A stretch of 64,000 nucleotides of DNA from TMED88 sp964515335 (GTDB taxonomy: Bacteria; Myxococcota_A; UBA9160; UBA4427): NCBI GenBank assembly GCA_964515335.1, contig CAZETS010000022.1, positions 5,547 to 69,546 on the forward strand. The letters run 5' to 3'. Position numbers and translations under genes: made by a program. The notes beneath the pieces are model-generated. The model was not told the origin of the DNA. It did no database searches and saw nothing but the letters and a program-made list of their open reading frames with translations. Positions 49,572 through 61,600 of this stretch are shown piece after piece. How positions within the stretch are numbered: position 1 is the first letter of the stretch; the number at the start of each line of letters is the position of its first letter.

Positions 49572-50528
49572 CTAGCGCGGCGCCAGATCGCGCACCGTCT
49601 GCCGCAGGTCGCCCGAGTGAAGGATGGCGAGCGCGGGGGTGTGCACACCGCACTCGACGTAGCGCTGGACGTGCTCGCGACAGGCCTCGGGCGAGCCGTT
49701 CACGATGAGCGCGTCGACGACCTCCTCGGGGATCGCCTCGAGGGCACCCGGGCGGTCGCCCTGCTTCCACTTGCTCCACATGCCGGCCAGCTGCTCGCCC
49801 CGGCCCAGCCACTCGTGGAAGGCCGCGTAGACCGGCACGTTCAGGTAGGCGGCCACGGCGCGGCGGCCGATCGCCAGGGCCGTGGCGCGGTCCTCCACCG
49901 GCAGGACGAAGATCCGCGCGACGATCTCCTTGTCCGGGCCGCCGGCGTGCACGTGCGGGACCACCTGCTTCACGTCCTCGGCGGACAGCCAGTTGAGGAT
50001 GGCGCCGTCGCCTTCACGCCCGGCCAGCCGCAGCATGCCCTCGCGCAGCGCGGCGACCAGGATCTTCGGCGGCTGCTCGAGCGGGACGCCGCTGCGGAAG
50101 CCCTTCACGCTGAACGTCTCGTAGTCCTCGGTCACCTTCTCGCCGGCGAGCGCCCGGCGCAGGAAGCGCACCGTGTCGCGGGTGCGCTGATAGGGGCGCT
50201 CGAAGGGGATGCCGTTCCAGCTCTCGACGATCACGTTCGAAGACGATCCGACGCCCATCACGAAGCGACCGGGCGCCGCGTCGGCGAGCGAAGCCACGGA
50301 CTGGGCCATCAGGGCCGGGCCGCGCGTGAAGGCCGGAATGATCGCGACGCCGAGCCGTGCGGTCGGCGCCCACGCCGCCGCCATCGCGAGCGGCGTGAAG
50401 CCGTCGTGCCCGTTCGCCTCGGACGACCAGAAGTCCGTGTAGCCGAGGTCGACCATCTCGGTCAGCCAGTCGCGGTGCTCGTGCAACGGCACGCCCGCCA
50501 TCGGAATCGTCATGCCGTATCGGGCCAT
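49572..50528 (-). CDS. LLM-class F420-dependent oxidoreductase
   Basis: A 318-residue luciferase-like protein starting MARYGMTIPMAGVPLHEH. Motifs include MVDLGYTDFWSSEANGHDGF, RLGVAIIPAFTRGPAL, GRFVMGVGSSSNVIVESWNG and PPKILVAALREGMLRLAGREGDGAILNWL. The pattern is of F420- or FMN-dependent oxidoreductases of unknown substrate. It belongs to a different subgroup from the other member at about 43 kb. It reads in the same direction as glnS, 36 bases downstream of it. Confidence 0.87.
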   Translation of the reverse strand: MARYGMTIPMAGVPLHEHRDWLTEMVDLGYTDFWSSEANGHDGFTPLAMAAAWAPTARLGVAIIPAFTRGPALMAQSVASLADAAPGRFVMGVGSSSNVIVESWNGIPFERPYQRTRDTVRFLRRALAGEKVTEDYETFSVKGFRSGVPLEQPPKILVAALREGMLRLAGREGDGAILNWLSAEDVKQVVPHVHAGGPDKEIVARIFVLPVEDRATALAIGRRAVAAYLNVPVYAAFHEWLGRGEQLAGMWSKWKQGDRPGALEAIPEEVVDALIVNGSPEACREHVQRYVECGVHTPALAILHSGDLRQTVRDLAPR

Positions 50529-50564
50529 GCCGTGCCTCCCCTTCTCTTACTCTTGCTTTCTCGA

Positions 50565-52292
<1,728 letters not shown>

Positions 52293-52542
52293 GATGGATC
52301 TCGCTCGGGTGGGTGGCTCGGCGGATCTGGGCAGGCAGCAGGAATCGGCCGCTCAGCTCGGAGCCGAGCTCGGAGACGCCGCCCCCGCAGCAATGGCCCG
52401 CGATGTACCGGGGGCCGTCACGGCGGCGGATCGTAGCACCCGCCCACCCGTGGCCGGCCGCGGAAGCCCGCGCCGCGGCTGCTATCCTGCGCCGGTCCGG
52501 TCGAAGCCCGCCCTGCGCGCCGCCGCCGACGAGACCTCCGCC

Positions 52543-53844
52543 ATGCCGATCCTCTCCCGCGATCTCATCCGCACCCTCCGCGCCGATTTCGGCACGCCGG
52601 CCTACGTGTACGACCAGCGCGCCCTCGAGCAGGCCGCCGCCGAGGTGCTGGCCTTCCCGAGCGCCTTCGGCCTGACTGCCCGTTACGCGATGAAGGCGCT
52701 GCCGACCGCCGCCATCGTCCGGCTGCTCGCCGGCACGGGCCTGCACATCGATGCCAGCAGCGGCTTCGAGGTCGAGCGGGCGCTCGCGATCGGCGTTGCC
52801 CCCGAGCGCATCCAGCTCACCGCGCAGGAGCTGCCGCGCGACCTCAAGCAGCTCGTCGAGCGCGGCGTCCTCTTCAACGCCTGCTCGCTCCATCAGCTCG
52901 ACGCCTACGGGCGGCTCTTTCCGGGCAAGCCCGTTTCGGTGCGCATCAACCCCGGTCTGGGCAGCGGGCACAACAACCGCACCAACGTGGGCGGCCCCGC
53001 CTCGGCGTTCGGCATCTGGCACGAGCGGCTCGACGAGGTGCTCGCGCTGCAGCGCGAGTACGATCTGCGCCTGACCGGCATGCACACCCACATCGGCTCG
53101 GGCAGCGATCCGGAGACGTGGAAGCACTGCGCGCGGCTTTCGCTCGACATCGCCGCCCGGCTGCCCGACGTCGAGCGGCTGAGCCTCGGCGGCGGCATGA
53201 AGGTCGCCCGCATGCCGGGCGAATCCGCCACCGACCTGCAGGAGATCGGCCGCGCCGTGCAGCCGGACTTCGAGGCCTTCGCCGAGCGGCACGGCCGGAG
53301 GCTGCACCTCGAGATCGAGCCGGGCACCTACCTGGTCGCGCGCGCAGGCGTCATCCTGGCCAGCGTGATCGACGTGGTGGACACCTTGCCCGCCGCAGGC
53401 GCCCTACCCGCCGCAGGCCCTCCACCCGCCGCAGGCGCCGGTCCCACCGGCTACCGATTCATCAAGACCGATACGGGCATGACCGAGTTCCTGCGCCCCA
53501 ACCTCTACGGCTCCCAACACCCGATCGAGGTGGTGCCGATGGACGGCGAGCCCCGCGGCGAGGACGACTACGTGGTGGTCGGCCACTGCTGCGAGAGCGG
53601 CGACATGATGACACCGGCCGCCGAAGACCCCGAGACGCTCGAGCCCCGCCGCCTCGCCCGCCCCGTCATCGGCGACGCCCTCTTGATCGGCGGCGCCGGC
53701 GCCTACTGCTCCGGGCTGGCCGGCAAGAACTACAACTCCTTCCCCGAGGCCCCGGAGATCCTGATCGACCGCGACGGCCAGCCCCGGCTCATCCGCGCCC
53801 GCCAGACCCTCGCGCAGCTCACCGCCAACGAGATCCTCGACTGA
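52543..53844 (+). CDS. lysA: Diaminopimelate decarboxylase-like PLP enzyme
   Basis: ATG at 52543 gives 433 residues. The fold type III PLP motifs are: GTPAYVYDQ, TARYAMKALP with the PLP lysine, HIDASSGFEVERAL, GMHTHIGSGSDPETW, LSLGGGMKVAR, and HCCESGDM with the reactive cysteine. The EPGR that binds substrate carboxylate in most LysA proteins reads EPGTY here, and a proline/alanine insertion (LPAAG repeats) interrupts the barrel near residue 285. Meso-diaminopimelate is the most likely substrate, but the EPGT change leaves room for another amino acid. The divergent 250-base spacer to glnS contains a GCTCGG/CCGAGC hairpin at about 52357. Confidence 0.8.
   Translation: MPILSRDLIRTLRADFGTPAYVYDQRALEQAAAEVLAFPSAFGLTARYAMKALPTAAIVRLLAGTGLHIDASSGFEVERALAIGVAPERIQLTAQELPRDLKQLVERGVLFNACSLHQLDAYGRLFPGKPVSVRINPGLGSGHNNRTNVGGPASAFGIWHERLDEVLALQREYDLRLTGMHTHIGSGSDPETWKHCARLSLDIAARLPDVERLSLGGGMKVARMPGESATDLQEIGRAVQPDFEAFAERHGRRLHLEIEPGTYLVARAGVILASVIDVVDTLPAAGALPAAGPPPAAGAGPTGYRFIKTDTGMTEFLRPNLYGSQHPIEVVPMDGEPRGEDDYVVVGHCCESGDMMTPAAEDPETLEPRRLARPVIGDALLIGGAGAYCSGLAGKNYNSFPEAPEILIDRDGQPRLIRARQTLAQLTANEILD
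53389..53436. repeat. Three-copy 18-base-period repeat inside lysA
   Basis: CCCGCCGCAGGC occurs three times at 53389, 53407 and 53425, period 18 bases, so the insertion stays in frame and adds repeated PAAGxx units. It falls between two core strands of the decarboxylase. Confidence 0.85.
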
Positions 53845-54588
53845 CTAGCCCGCGCTGTCGGCAGCGCCAGCGATGATCAGCTCGAGCAGGTCGTCGCGGG
53901 TCACCGCCTCGCGCTGCACGGACGCGACCCGGGCGCCGTTCTTCATGACGGTGAAGCGGTCCGACAGGGCGTGGACGTCGTGGAGATCGTGGCTCACCAG
54001 CAGGATCGCCATCCCCTCGCCGGCCAGGCGGCGGATCAACTCGCCGACGCGTCGTGTCTCGGCGGGACCGAGCGCCGCCGTGGGCTCGTCCATCACCAAC
54101 ACGCGCACGTCACCGAGCAGCGCCCGGGCGATCGCTACCGCCTGACGTTCGCCGCCCGAGAGCCGGCCGACCGGCGACCGCCAGCGGGGCCGGTCGGGCC
54201 GCACGCGCGCCAGCGCGTCGAGGGCCGCGCGCTCCATCGCGCCCTCGTCGAGCAGCACACCGAAGCGCGTGCGCTCGCGGCCGAGGAAGACGTTGGCGAC
54301 CGGATCGAGGTTGTCGGCCAGCGCCAGGTCCTGGTAGATGGTCTCTATGCCGAGCTCGCGGGCCCCGCGCGGCGAGCGGATGCGCACCTCGTGGCCGGCC
54401 ACGAGGATGCGGCCCGTGTCCGGGCGCAGGGCCCCGGAGAGCACACCGACCAGCGTCGACTTGCCGGCGCCGTTGTGGCCGAGCAGCCCGTGCACCTCTC
54501 CGGGAAAGAGCTCGAGGGATACGTCGTCCACCGCGCGGACACCACCGAAATTCTTGGCGATTCCCTCCATCGCGACGGCGGCGGTCAC
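53845..54588 (-). CDS. ABC sugar transporter ATP-binding protein
   Basis: GTG at 54586-54588 overlaps the permease stop (GTGA) and gives 247 residues. It has one nucleotide-binding domain: GHNGAGKST Walker A, IYQDLALADNL Q-loop, LSGGERQAVAIARAL signature, VLVMDEPTAAL Walker B and a VSHDL switch histidine. The sequence resembles one half of RbsA/XylG-type ATPases, in the short form seen with XylH-like permeases. It ends one base after the lysA stop on the other strand. Confidence 0.92.
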   Translation of the reverse strand: MTAAVAMEGIAKNFGGVRAVDDVSLELFPGEVHGLLGHNGAGKSTLVGVLSGALRPDTGRILVAGHEVRIRSPRGARELGIETIYQDLALADNLDPVANVFLGRERTRFGVLLDEGAMERAALDALARVRPDRPRWRSPVGRLSGGERQAVAIARALLGDVRVLVMDEPTAALGPAETRRVGELIRRLAGEGMAILLVSHDLHDVHALSDRFTVMKNGARVASVQREAVTRDDLLELIIAGAADSAG

Positions 54589-55781
54589 GGCGTCTCCCGG
54601 CGCGACGAGACCCACACGTCGGCCTGCACGGCGAGCACCAGGATGGAGCCGATCGCCACCTGCCGGACGGCACTCGACACCCCGAGCAGCACCATGCCGT
54701 TCTCGAGGCTCTGCATCAGCAGTGCGCCGAGCACCGCGCCCGCCACGCTTCCGACGCCACCCGAAAGGCTCGTTCCGCCGATCACCGCGGCCGCGATCAC
54801 CGCCAGCTCGCTGAGCGTGCCCATCGAGCTCGTGCCCGCCCCGAGCCGCGCCGCCGTGAGCGCGCCCGACACCGCGGCCAGCGCGCCCATCAGCACGAAC
54901 ACGCCGAGTGTCACCCGCCGCACGTCGATGCCGGCGCGCGCGGCGGCGGCCGGGCTGCCGCCGATCGCGTACACGTGCCGGCCGAAGCGGGTGGCGCGCG
55001 AGATGCCGTGCATCAGGACGGCAACCGCCGCGAGCACCAGCACCGGCAACGGAACGCCCCGGCCCTCCTCGCTGCGCGGCAGCGTGTGGGCGTTCATCAG
55101 GGCGACGAAGCCGAGCACCGCGGCGGCCGCGACGAGCACGCGCGCCGAGTCGGCGGCCGGCGAGCGGCCCGCGACGCCGTGGCGCGCGCGCTCCCTTCGC
55201 TGCCAGGCCACCCACCCGGAGTAGAGTGCAACCACGCCGAGGCCGAGCGCCCAGCTCGCGGCGACGCCGAGCGATCCGTCGAGTCCCCCACCGATCCGCT
55301 CGAAGCCCGGGGCCAGGGGCGCCACGGTCCGCCCGTCGGTCAGCAGGTAGGTCGCGCCGCGAAAGATCATCAGGCCGGCCAGCGTCACCACGAAGGCCGG
55401 CAGCCCGCGCCAGGCCACCCACCAGCCCTGAACGGCGCCGATCGCGGCGCCCGCGAACAGACCGAGCGCGACGGCGATCGGCCACTGCCCGGCATCGGGC
55501 AACACCTCGGCCTGCAACACGGCGATCGTCATGCCCGTCACCCCGAGCAGCGAGCCCACCGACAGGTCGACGTGGCGCGCGACGATCACCAGCACCATGC
55601 CACAGGCCATGATGCCGACCGCGCTGGTCTGCACGGCCAGGTTGTAGAGGTTGCGGGGCGTGAGAAAGGCGCCTTCGCTGGCCCGGTCGAACGCCAGACC
55701 GACCAACGCGAGCGCCGCGGTCATGGCCGCCAGTCGCGGATCGAAGCCCGCGCTCCGGATCGCCTCGGCGGCGTGGGCCAC
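54585..55781 (-). CDS. ABC sugar transporter permease (XylH/RbsC-like)
   Basis: GTG at 55779-55781, with GGAG four bases upstream, gives 398 residues; the longer open frame only overprints the SDR gene. About ten hydrophobic segments are present. The BPD_transp_2 family is marked by GIMACGMVLVIVARHVDLSVGSLLG, LPAFVVTLAGLMIFRG and VIGGTSLSGGVGSVAGAVLGALLM. The protein is longer than RbsC and closer to XylH in length, which suits a xylose- or other pentose-type transporter. Confidence 0.9.
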   Translation of the reverse strand: MAHAAEAIRSAGFDPRLAAMTAALALVGLAFDRASEGAFLTPRNLYNLAVQTSAVGIMACGMVLVIVARHVDLSVGSLLGVTGMTIAVLQAEVLPDAGQWPIAVALGLFAGAAIGAVQGWWVAWRGLPAFVVTLAGLMIFRGATYLLTDGRTVAPLAPGFERIGGGLDGSLGVAASWALGLGVVALYSGWVAWQRRERARHGVAGRSPAADSARVLVAAAAVLGFVALMNAHTLPRSEEGRGVPLPVLVLAAVAVLMHGISRATRFGRHVYAIGGSPAAAARAGIDVRRVTLGVFVLMGALAAVSGALTAARLGAGTSSMGTLSELAVIAAAVIGGTSLSGGVGSVAGAVLGALLMQSLENGMVLLGVSSAVRQVAIGSILVLAVQADVWVSSRRETP

Positions 55782-55792
55782 GGACTCCGCGC

Positions 55793-56635
55793 CTAACCGT
55801 GCATCGTCAGCCCGCCGGACACGCTGATGGTCTGGCCCGTGATGAAGGCCGCATCGTCCGAGAGCAGGAAGGCGATGAGTCCGGGGTAGTCGTCGGGCCG
55901 GCCGAGCCGACGCATCGGAATCGCGCGCTCGAGGGCGGCCGCGAGCTTGCCGGAGGGGTCGAAGCTGTCGAAGAGCGGTGTATCGCTCGGCCCCGGCGAG
56001 ACGACGTTCAGCGTGATGCCCGAGCGCGCCACCTCGCGGGCCACGGACTTCGAGAGGGCCACCACGCCGGCCTTGCAGGCCGCGTAGACCGCCTCGCCGC
56101 TCGACCCGACACGCCCCGCGTCCGACGCGACGCTCACGATCCGGCCGTGCCCGGCGTCGCGCATGCGCCGCAGCACCGAGTGGGTGACGTGGAGCGGCCC
56201 GAAGAGGTTGATGTCGACGACCTTGTGCCAGAGTTCCGGGCCGGTGTCGAGGAAGTCGGCGGCGTGGTCCCAACCGGCGTTGTTGACGAGCCCGGCCACG
56301 CCGCCGTGACGCTTCGCGAAGACGTCGACGGCGGCCTCCACCGCGTCGCCGTCGCGGATGTCGAGCACCGTCGCCTCGGCGCACCCACCCGCGTCGCCGA
56401 TACGCGCCGCGGTCTCGTGGGCACCGGCGGCGTCGCGGTCGAGCACGCCGACGATCGCGCCCTCGGCGCCGAGCCTCAGCGCGGTCGCCCGGCCGATGCC
56501 GCTCGCGCCGCCGGTCAGCAGGATCGGCTGGCCGGTCAGACCGCGCAGGCCCTTCGCCCCGGCCCGCACCCCGGCCCTCACCCCGCCCTTCACCCCGGCC
56601 CGCTCGCCGCTCGTGCCGACGCCCCCGCCGCTCAT
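55793..56635 (-). CDS. Short-chain dehydrogenase inside the sugar ABC operon
   Basis: ATG at 56633-56635 with GAGGAGG four bases upstream gives 280 residues. Rossmann motifs are LLTGGASGIGRA, VLDIRDGD, GLVNNAGWD, and the active site S...YAACK; GLTMHG is the C terminus. The first 30 residues are a glycine/valine/arginine repeat, so the working start may be further in. Its place between the binding-protein and permease genes suggests it oxidises the imported sugar, like the SDR xylose or sugar dehydrogenases of oxidative (Weimberg-type) pathways. This is inference. Confidence 0.85.
   Translation of the reverse strand: MSGGGVGTSGERAGVKGGVRAGVRAGAKGLRGLTGQPILLTGGASGIGRATALRLGAEGAIVGVLDRDAAGAHETAARIGDAGGCAEATVLDIRDGDAVEAAVDVFAKRHGGVAGLVNNAGWDHAADFLDTGPELWHKVVDINLFGPLHVTHSVLRRMRDAGHGRIVSVASDAGRVGSSGEAVYAACKAGVVALSKSVAREVARSGITLNVVSPGPSDTPLFDSFDPSGKLAAALERAIPMRRLGRPDDYPGLIAFLLSDDAAFITGQTISVSGGLTMHG
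56548..56608. repeat. Imperfect GC-rich repeat at the SDR 5' end
   Basis: The plus strand shows repeated CACCCCGGCC / CACCCCGCCC blocks (GGCCCGCACCCCGGCCCT, then CACCCCGCCCTTCACCCCGG). On the coding strand they encode the low-complexity GVKGGVRAGVRAGAKG N terminus of the SDR protein. The period is about 12 bases and irregular. Confidence 0.6.
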
Positions 56636-56723
56636 CACGCCTCCTCGCATCCGGACGCCGCGCCGACCGGACTCACAGCGCGCGTCGAGGCTAGCACCGC
56701 GACCCACGTGCCCCGGGCGGTGC

Positions 56724-57794
56724 TCAGCGACAGGCGGGCGGCGGGTCCGCGCCGGCGCTGCGGCAGGCCACGTCGCGCGGCACCCAGCCCGCGTCGATCA
56801 CCACCTCGAGGTTGTCGCGCGTGATCGCCACCGGCTCGAGCAGGATCGCGTCGACCGCCACTGCGCCCGGCCCGTCGCGGTAACGACGCGCGCCGTCGAT
56901 CTCCGGCGGCGACGTGCCCGAGGCGAGCGCGACGGCGACCTCGGCGGCCTTGCGACCGAGGGCGCGCGCGTCCTTCCACACACTCACGCTCTGCTTGCCG
57001 GCGGCCACCCGCGCGAGCGCGGCGTGGTCGCCGTCCTGACCGGACACCGGCACTCCTTCCAGCCCCTGCCCGGCGAGTGCCGCGATCACCGCGCCCGCCA
57101 TGCCGTCGTTCGAGCACACCACCGCGTCCACCCCGTCGGTGTTTCGCGTGAGGATCTGCTCCATCACGCGCTGGGCGAGTTCGGGCAGCCAGCCGTCGAC
57201 GTACTGGTCACCCACCACCCGGATGCGGCCCGCCTCGATGGCCGGCTGCAACACGTCGAGCTGCCCCGCATGCACGAAGTCCGCGTTCGGATCGTGGGCC
57301 GATCCCTTGACGAACACATACCGGCCCGTGGGACGCAGGGCCTGGATGGCGCGGGCCTGCAGACGACCCACCTCGCGGTTGTCGAACGAAACGTAGAAGA
57401 CGCCGGGCCACTCGATCAGCCGGTCGTAGGCGATCACCGGAATGCCCTCGGCGCGCGCCAGGACCAGGGCGGGCCGGATCGCCGCCGCGTCCTGCGCGAG
57501 CAGCACCAGCACGTCGGCGCCCCGGGCGATCAGCGCCTCGACGTCGGCGATCTGCTTCTCGGTCGAGCTCTGCGCATCGGCCGAGAGATAACGCGCCCCC
57601 CGCAGCGCCAGCGCCGCCTCGAGGGCGGCGGCGTCGGTCTTCCAGCGCTCCTCCTGGAAGTTTGCCCAGCTCACGCCGACCACGAGCTCGGCGCTGACGG
57701 CGCCCCAAGGCGCCCCGGCGAGCGCCAGCGCGGCGGCAGCGATCGCGAGGCGACGCACGAAGCCCGAGGTCACTCCCCACCGCCTCCGAGTCAC
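56724..57794 (-). CDS. Periplasmic sugar-binding protein (XylF-like)
   Basis: GTG at 57792-57794 gives 356 residues. A signal peptide (LAIAAAALALAGAPWGAVSA) precedes a periplasmic-binding-protein type I fold. Recognisable pieces are VVGVSWANFQEERWKTDAAA, SSTEKQIADVEALIARGADVLVL, GIPVIAYDRLI, YVSFDNREVGRLQA, KGSAHDPNADF, VVCSNDGMAGAVIAAL and VPVSGQDGDHAALARV. These closely follow the D-xylose-binding protein XylF. It heads the four-gene operon: binding protein, SDR, permease, ATPase. Confidence 0.9.
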   Translation of the reverse strand: MTRRRWGVTSGFVRRLAIAAAALALAGAPWGAVSAELVVGVSWANFQEERWKTDAAALEAALALRGARYLSADAQSSTEKQIADVEALIARGADVLVLLAQDAAAIRPALVLARAEGIPVIAYDRLIEWPGVFYVSFDNREVGRLQARAIQALRPTGRYVFVKGSAHDPNADFVHAGQLDVLQPAIEAGRIRVVGDQYVDGWLPELAQRVMEQILTRNTDGVDAVVCSNDGMAGAVIAALAGQGLEGVPVSGQDGDHAALARVAAGKQSVSVWKDARALGRKAAEVAVALASGTSPPEIDGARRYRDGPGAVAVDAILLEPVAITRDNLEVVIDAGWVPRDVACRSAGADPPPACR

Positions 57795-57810
57795 GCGTGC
57801 GGGTCGTCGC

Positions 57811-58557
57811 TCAGCCGCGACGCTTCTGCTTGCGCACCTTCGCCCGCATGCCGCGGTGCGTGCCCGGCGCGTACTGGCGCAGCGAGGCGGGCGGCTTCTC
57901 GAGGCGCAGCGCGTACCACTGCATACCGAAGCGCTTCATGTTCAGCTTGCGGTCGTTCTGCAGTCGCAGCAGGTTGTCCTTCGTCGACTCGTTGGACGGT
58001 TCGACCTTGAGGCCGCGCTGGAGCTGAGCGATCGCCTTCTCGCGAGCGCCCTGCTTGTTCAGCATGAAGGCGTACGCGTTGTAGGGCAGGACCTGCTTCT
58101 TGTTCGCCTTGATGAGGGTCTCCATCACCTCGAAGGCGCGGTCGTACTCCTTGCGGCGGAACAGGATGGCGGCCAGCGCCATGCGGGCGTCGGGCGCGCG
58201 AAGCGACGACTTCTCGAGGTACTCGACGGCGCGCTTCTCGTCCTCCATCCCGTAGGCGAGAATGCCGAGCTGGGCATGGATCTGGCCCTCGAGCATCACC
58301 TGCCAGCGCGCCAGCGGAAGCAGTCCCTCGAGCGTGGCGATCGCCAGCTGATGCGAGCCCGCCTGCAGCTGCTTCTGCGCCTGCAGGAAGCGCGGCTCGA
58401 AGCGCTTCATCAGGATGCGCGACATCACCACGAAGGTCGTGATGGCGACGACGACGCCGAGGATGATCCCCATCGCCCAGCCCTGCCAGAGGTCGAGCAG
58501 CGTGTAGCCGACCCCGACGAGGATGCCGGTGAGGAGGGCGATCAGGACGGTGTACAC
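57811..58557 (-). CDS. Membrane-anchored TPR-like protein
   Basis: GTG at 58555-58557 gives 248 residues. Two N-terminal hydrophobic segments (VLIALLTGILVGVGYTLLDL, GIILGVVVAITTFVVMS) are followed by three or four tetratricopeptide-like helical pairs (AQLGILAYGMEDEKRAVEYL, ALAAILFRRKEYDRAFEVME, NAYAFMLNKQGAREKAIAQL). The end is very basic (RAKVRKQKRRG). It resembles tail-side TPR adaptors but no specific function can be given. It sits 16 bases before the sugar-transport operon. Confidence 0.7.
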   Translation of the reverse strand: MYTVLIALLTGILVGVGYTLLDLWQGWAMGIILGVVVAITTFVVMSRILMKRFEPRFLQAQKQLQAGSHQLAIATLEGLLPLARWQVMLEGQIHAQLGILAYGMEDEKRAVEYLEKSSLRAPDARMALAAILFRRKEYDRAFEVMETLIKANKKQVLPYNAYAFMLNKQGAREKAIAQLQRGLKVEPSNESTKDNLLRLQNDRKLNMKRFGMQWYALRLEKPPASLRQYAPGTHRGMRAKVRKQKRRG

Positions 58558-58617
58558 GGCGGGCGAGGCTCCGGGATTCGGACGCGCGGGCGGGCAGTCG
58601 CCGGCGACGAGCGGAAT

Positions 58618-61600
58618 CTACCCGAAGGTCCGACGGCCCGCATTCGGCGAGGCCCCGTCGTCCGCCTCGAGACGCAGCGCCGCGACCGCGCCGCCGGGCC
58701 CCGCTCCCGCGTCCCCCGGCGCACCCGCCGGCGCCAGACCGAGACGCGCGAGCACGCCGGAAGCCGCGCGCCTCAGGTCGTCGAGCACGAGGTAGCCGCA
58801 GGGCACCAACACCAACGTGATCAGCGTCGAGAACACCACCCCGAACGCGAGCGAGATCGCCATGGGAATCAGGAACTGCGCCGACATGCTGCGTTCGAGC
58901 AACAGCGGCGTCAGCCCCGCGAAGGTGGTGAGTGACGTCAGCACGATGGGCCGGAACCGCGCGACGCCCGCGAGCGCGACCGCGCTCACGATGTCGGCGC
59001 CGTCGGCGCGGCGTGCGTTCACGTGGTGGACGAGAACCAGGCTCGCGTTGACGACGACACCCGAGAGCGCCACCACGCCCATCACGGACATCATGCTCAG
59101 CTGCCTGCCCATCAGCAGGTGGCCGCCGATCGCCCCCACCAACCCGAACGGGATCACCGACATGATGATCAGCGGCTGGCCGTACGAACGAAGCGGCACG
59201 GCCAGCAGCGTGTAGATCAGCAGCATCGAGATCGCGGCGAGCGGCAGCATGCCGGTCGACATCCTCCGCTGCTCGCGCTGCTCGCCGTGGAGAGAGAACT
59301 CGAGCCCCGGATGGCCGGCCAGCAGGTCGGGCAGGAAGCTGCGGCGCAGGTCGGCCATGATCTGATTCGAGTTCGCCCGGGCGCGGTCCACGTCGGCGCT
59401 CACCGTGATGACGCGCGCGCGGTCGGTGCGCCGGATGGTCGCGAAGCCGCGCCCCGACTCGACGCGGGCCACCGTGTAGAAGGGCACCTCCGCGCCGCTC
59501 GGCGTGCGGATCCGCATGCGCTCGAGGTCGCCGAGGGTGCGCCGCTGCGACTCGGGGAAGCGCACCATCACGCGCACGTCGTCGCGGTCGCGCTGGATGC
59601 GCTGCGCCTCCGCGCCGTAGAAGGCCTGCCGCACCTGCCGCGCCAGGTCGTCGAGGGTGAGGCCGAGAGCCTGCGCGGCCGGCAGGATGGCGAGCTTGAG
59701 CTCGCGCTTGCCCTCCTGGAACGAGTCCTTCACGTCGAAGACGCCGGGATACTCGGCGAGCTTCGCCTTCAGCTCTTCGGCCGCACGCTCGAGGTCTTCG
59801 ACGTCCGGCGAGCGCAGACGCAGCGCGATCGGGTCGCCGGAGTGGAAGAGCGCCGAGGCGAAGACGAGCGAGTCGGCGTCGGGCAGCTCCGGCGTCTCCT
59901 CGCGCCAGAGATCGACCACCGCCTTCGCGTCGATCGGCCGGTCCTGCCCCCCGACCAGCTCGATGCTCACCTCGCCCACGTGGCTCGAGCTGCTCCCGCC
60001 CCCGGACGGGCCCGGATCCGTGCTCGCCGGCTGCTCGCCCACCGCCGTCATGACGTGCCGCACCAGCGGCTCACCGAGGTCGGCGTACTCGGCGTTGAGG
60101 CGCGACTTCACCCGCAGCGCTGCCGCCTCGAGCTGCTCGACCGCCTCGACGGTGTGATCGACGTGGGTCCCGAGCGGCATGGTGAGCGAGGCGCTCACGT
60201 AGTCGCTCTGCACGGGCGGCATGAACGAGAAGCGGATCAGTCCGGCTCCGATCATCGCCGACGTCCACATCAGCAGCACGAGACCGGCTGCCAGCGCCGC
60301 ATAGCGCCACTCGAGCGCGCGGCCGAGCGCCCGGCGGTAGGGACCGTGAGCGAGTCGGGTGAGGCTGCCCGCCAGCGCCTCCTGGACCCTCTTCCACCAC
60401 CCGCGCAGACCGGCGTCCGGCGGCGGGCCCTCGTCGCGGATCCGCATGTGACCGAGGTGCGCCGGCAGGACCAGCTGGCTCTCCACCAACGACACGGTCA
60501 GACACAGGATCACGACCAGCCCGATCCGACCGAAGATCTGGCCCATCGTGCCCGGCGCGAGCAGGAGCGGGAGGAAGGCGACCATCGTCGTCAGCACACC
60601 GAAGACGACGGGCACCGAGACCTCCTGGGTGCCCGTGATCGAGGCGCGCAGCGGATCCTCGTGGCGCTCCTGGTGGGTATGGACGTTCTCGCCGACCACG
60701 ATCGCGTCGTCGACGAGCAGACCGAGCACCAGGATGAAGCCGAAGAGCGTGGCCAGATTGACGGAGATGGCCAAGGTCGGAAACAACGCGAGGGCCCCGA
60801 AGAACGCGATCGGCACGCCCAGCGCCACCCACACCGCGAGGCGCAGCCGCAGGAAGAGCGACAGCAGCACGAAGACCAGCACGAAGCCGGTCAGCCCATT
60901 GTTGATCAGGATGTCGAGGCGGTTGCGCAGGCTCTCGGATGCGTCGCGCCACACGGTGAGCGAGAGCCCGGGAGGCAGCTCCGCCTGGGCCTGGCCGACG
61001 TACGCCTTGACGGTCTCGACGAGGTCGAGCACCCGCTGATCGCCGATCCGGTAGACGACGATCAGCACCGCCGGCTCGCCGTCGAAGTGCGCGTAGCGGT
61101 CGTCCTCTTCGAATCCGTCGCGAATCGTCGCGACCTCGGAGAGCATGAGCCGCGTGCCGTCGGGTCGCGTCACCACCACGACGTGCTCGAACTCGCGCCC
61201 GGTGTACGCCTGCCCCTGCGTGCGCAGCAGCACCTCGCCGTCGCGGGTGCGGATCGAGCCGCCGGGCAGGTCGAGCGACGAGCGACGCACGGCCTGCACG
61301 ACCTGATCGAAGGTGAGCCGGTGCCGCCGCAACGACTCCTCGGACACCTCGATCGAGATCTCGTCGCGCCGCTCGCCGACCAGGTCGACCTGGGTTATGC
61401 CCGGCAGCGCGGCGATCTCGTCGCGCACCCGCTGGCCGATCGTCTTGAGGGCCCGCTCGTCGGCGTCCCCCGACAAGGCGAGCTGCAGGGCGACGCGCCG
61501 CAGCTCGAAGTGGCTGACGACCGGCTTCTCGGTCTCCTCGGGAAAGGTCGTGATGGCGTCGATCGCGTTCTTGATCTCGGAGAGCGCGCGGTCGACGTCG

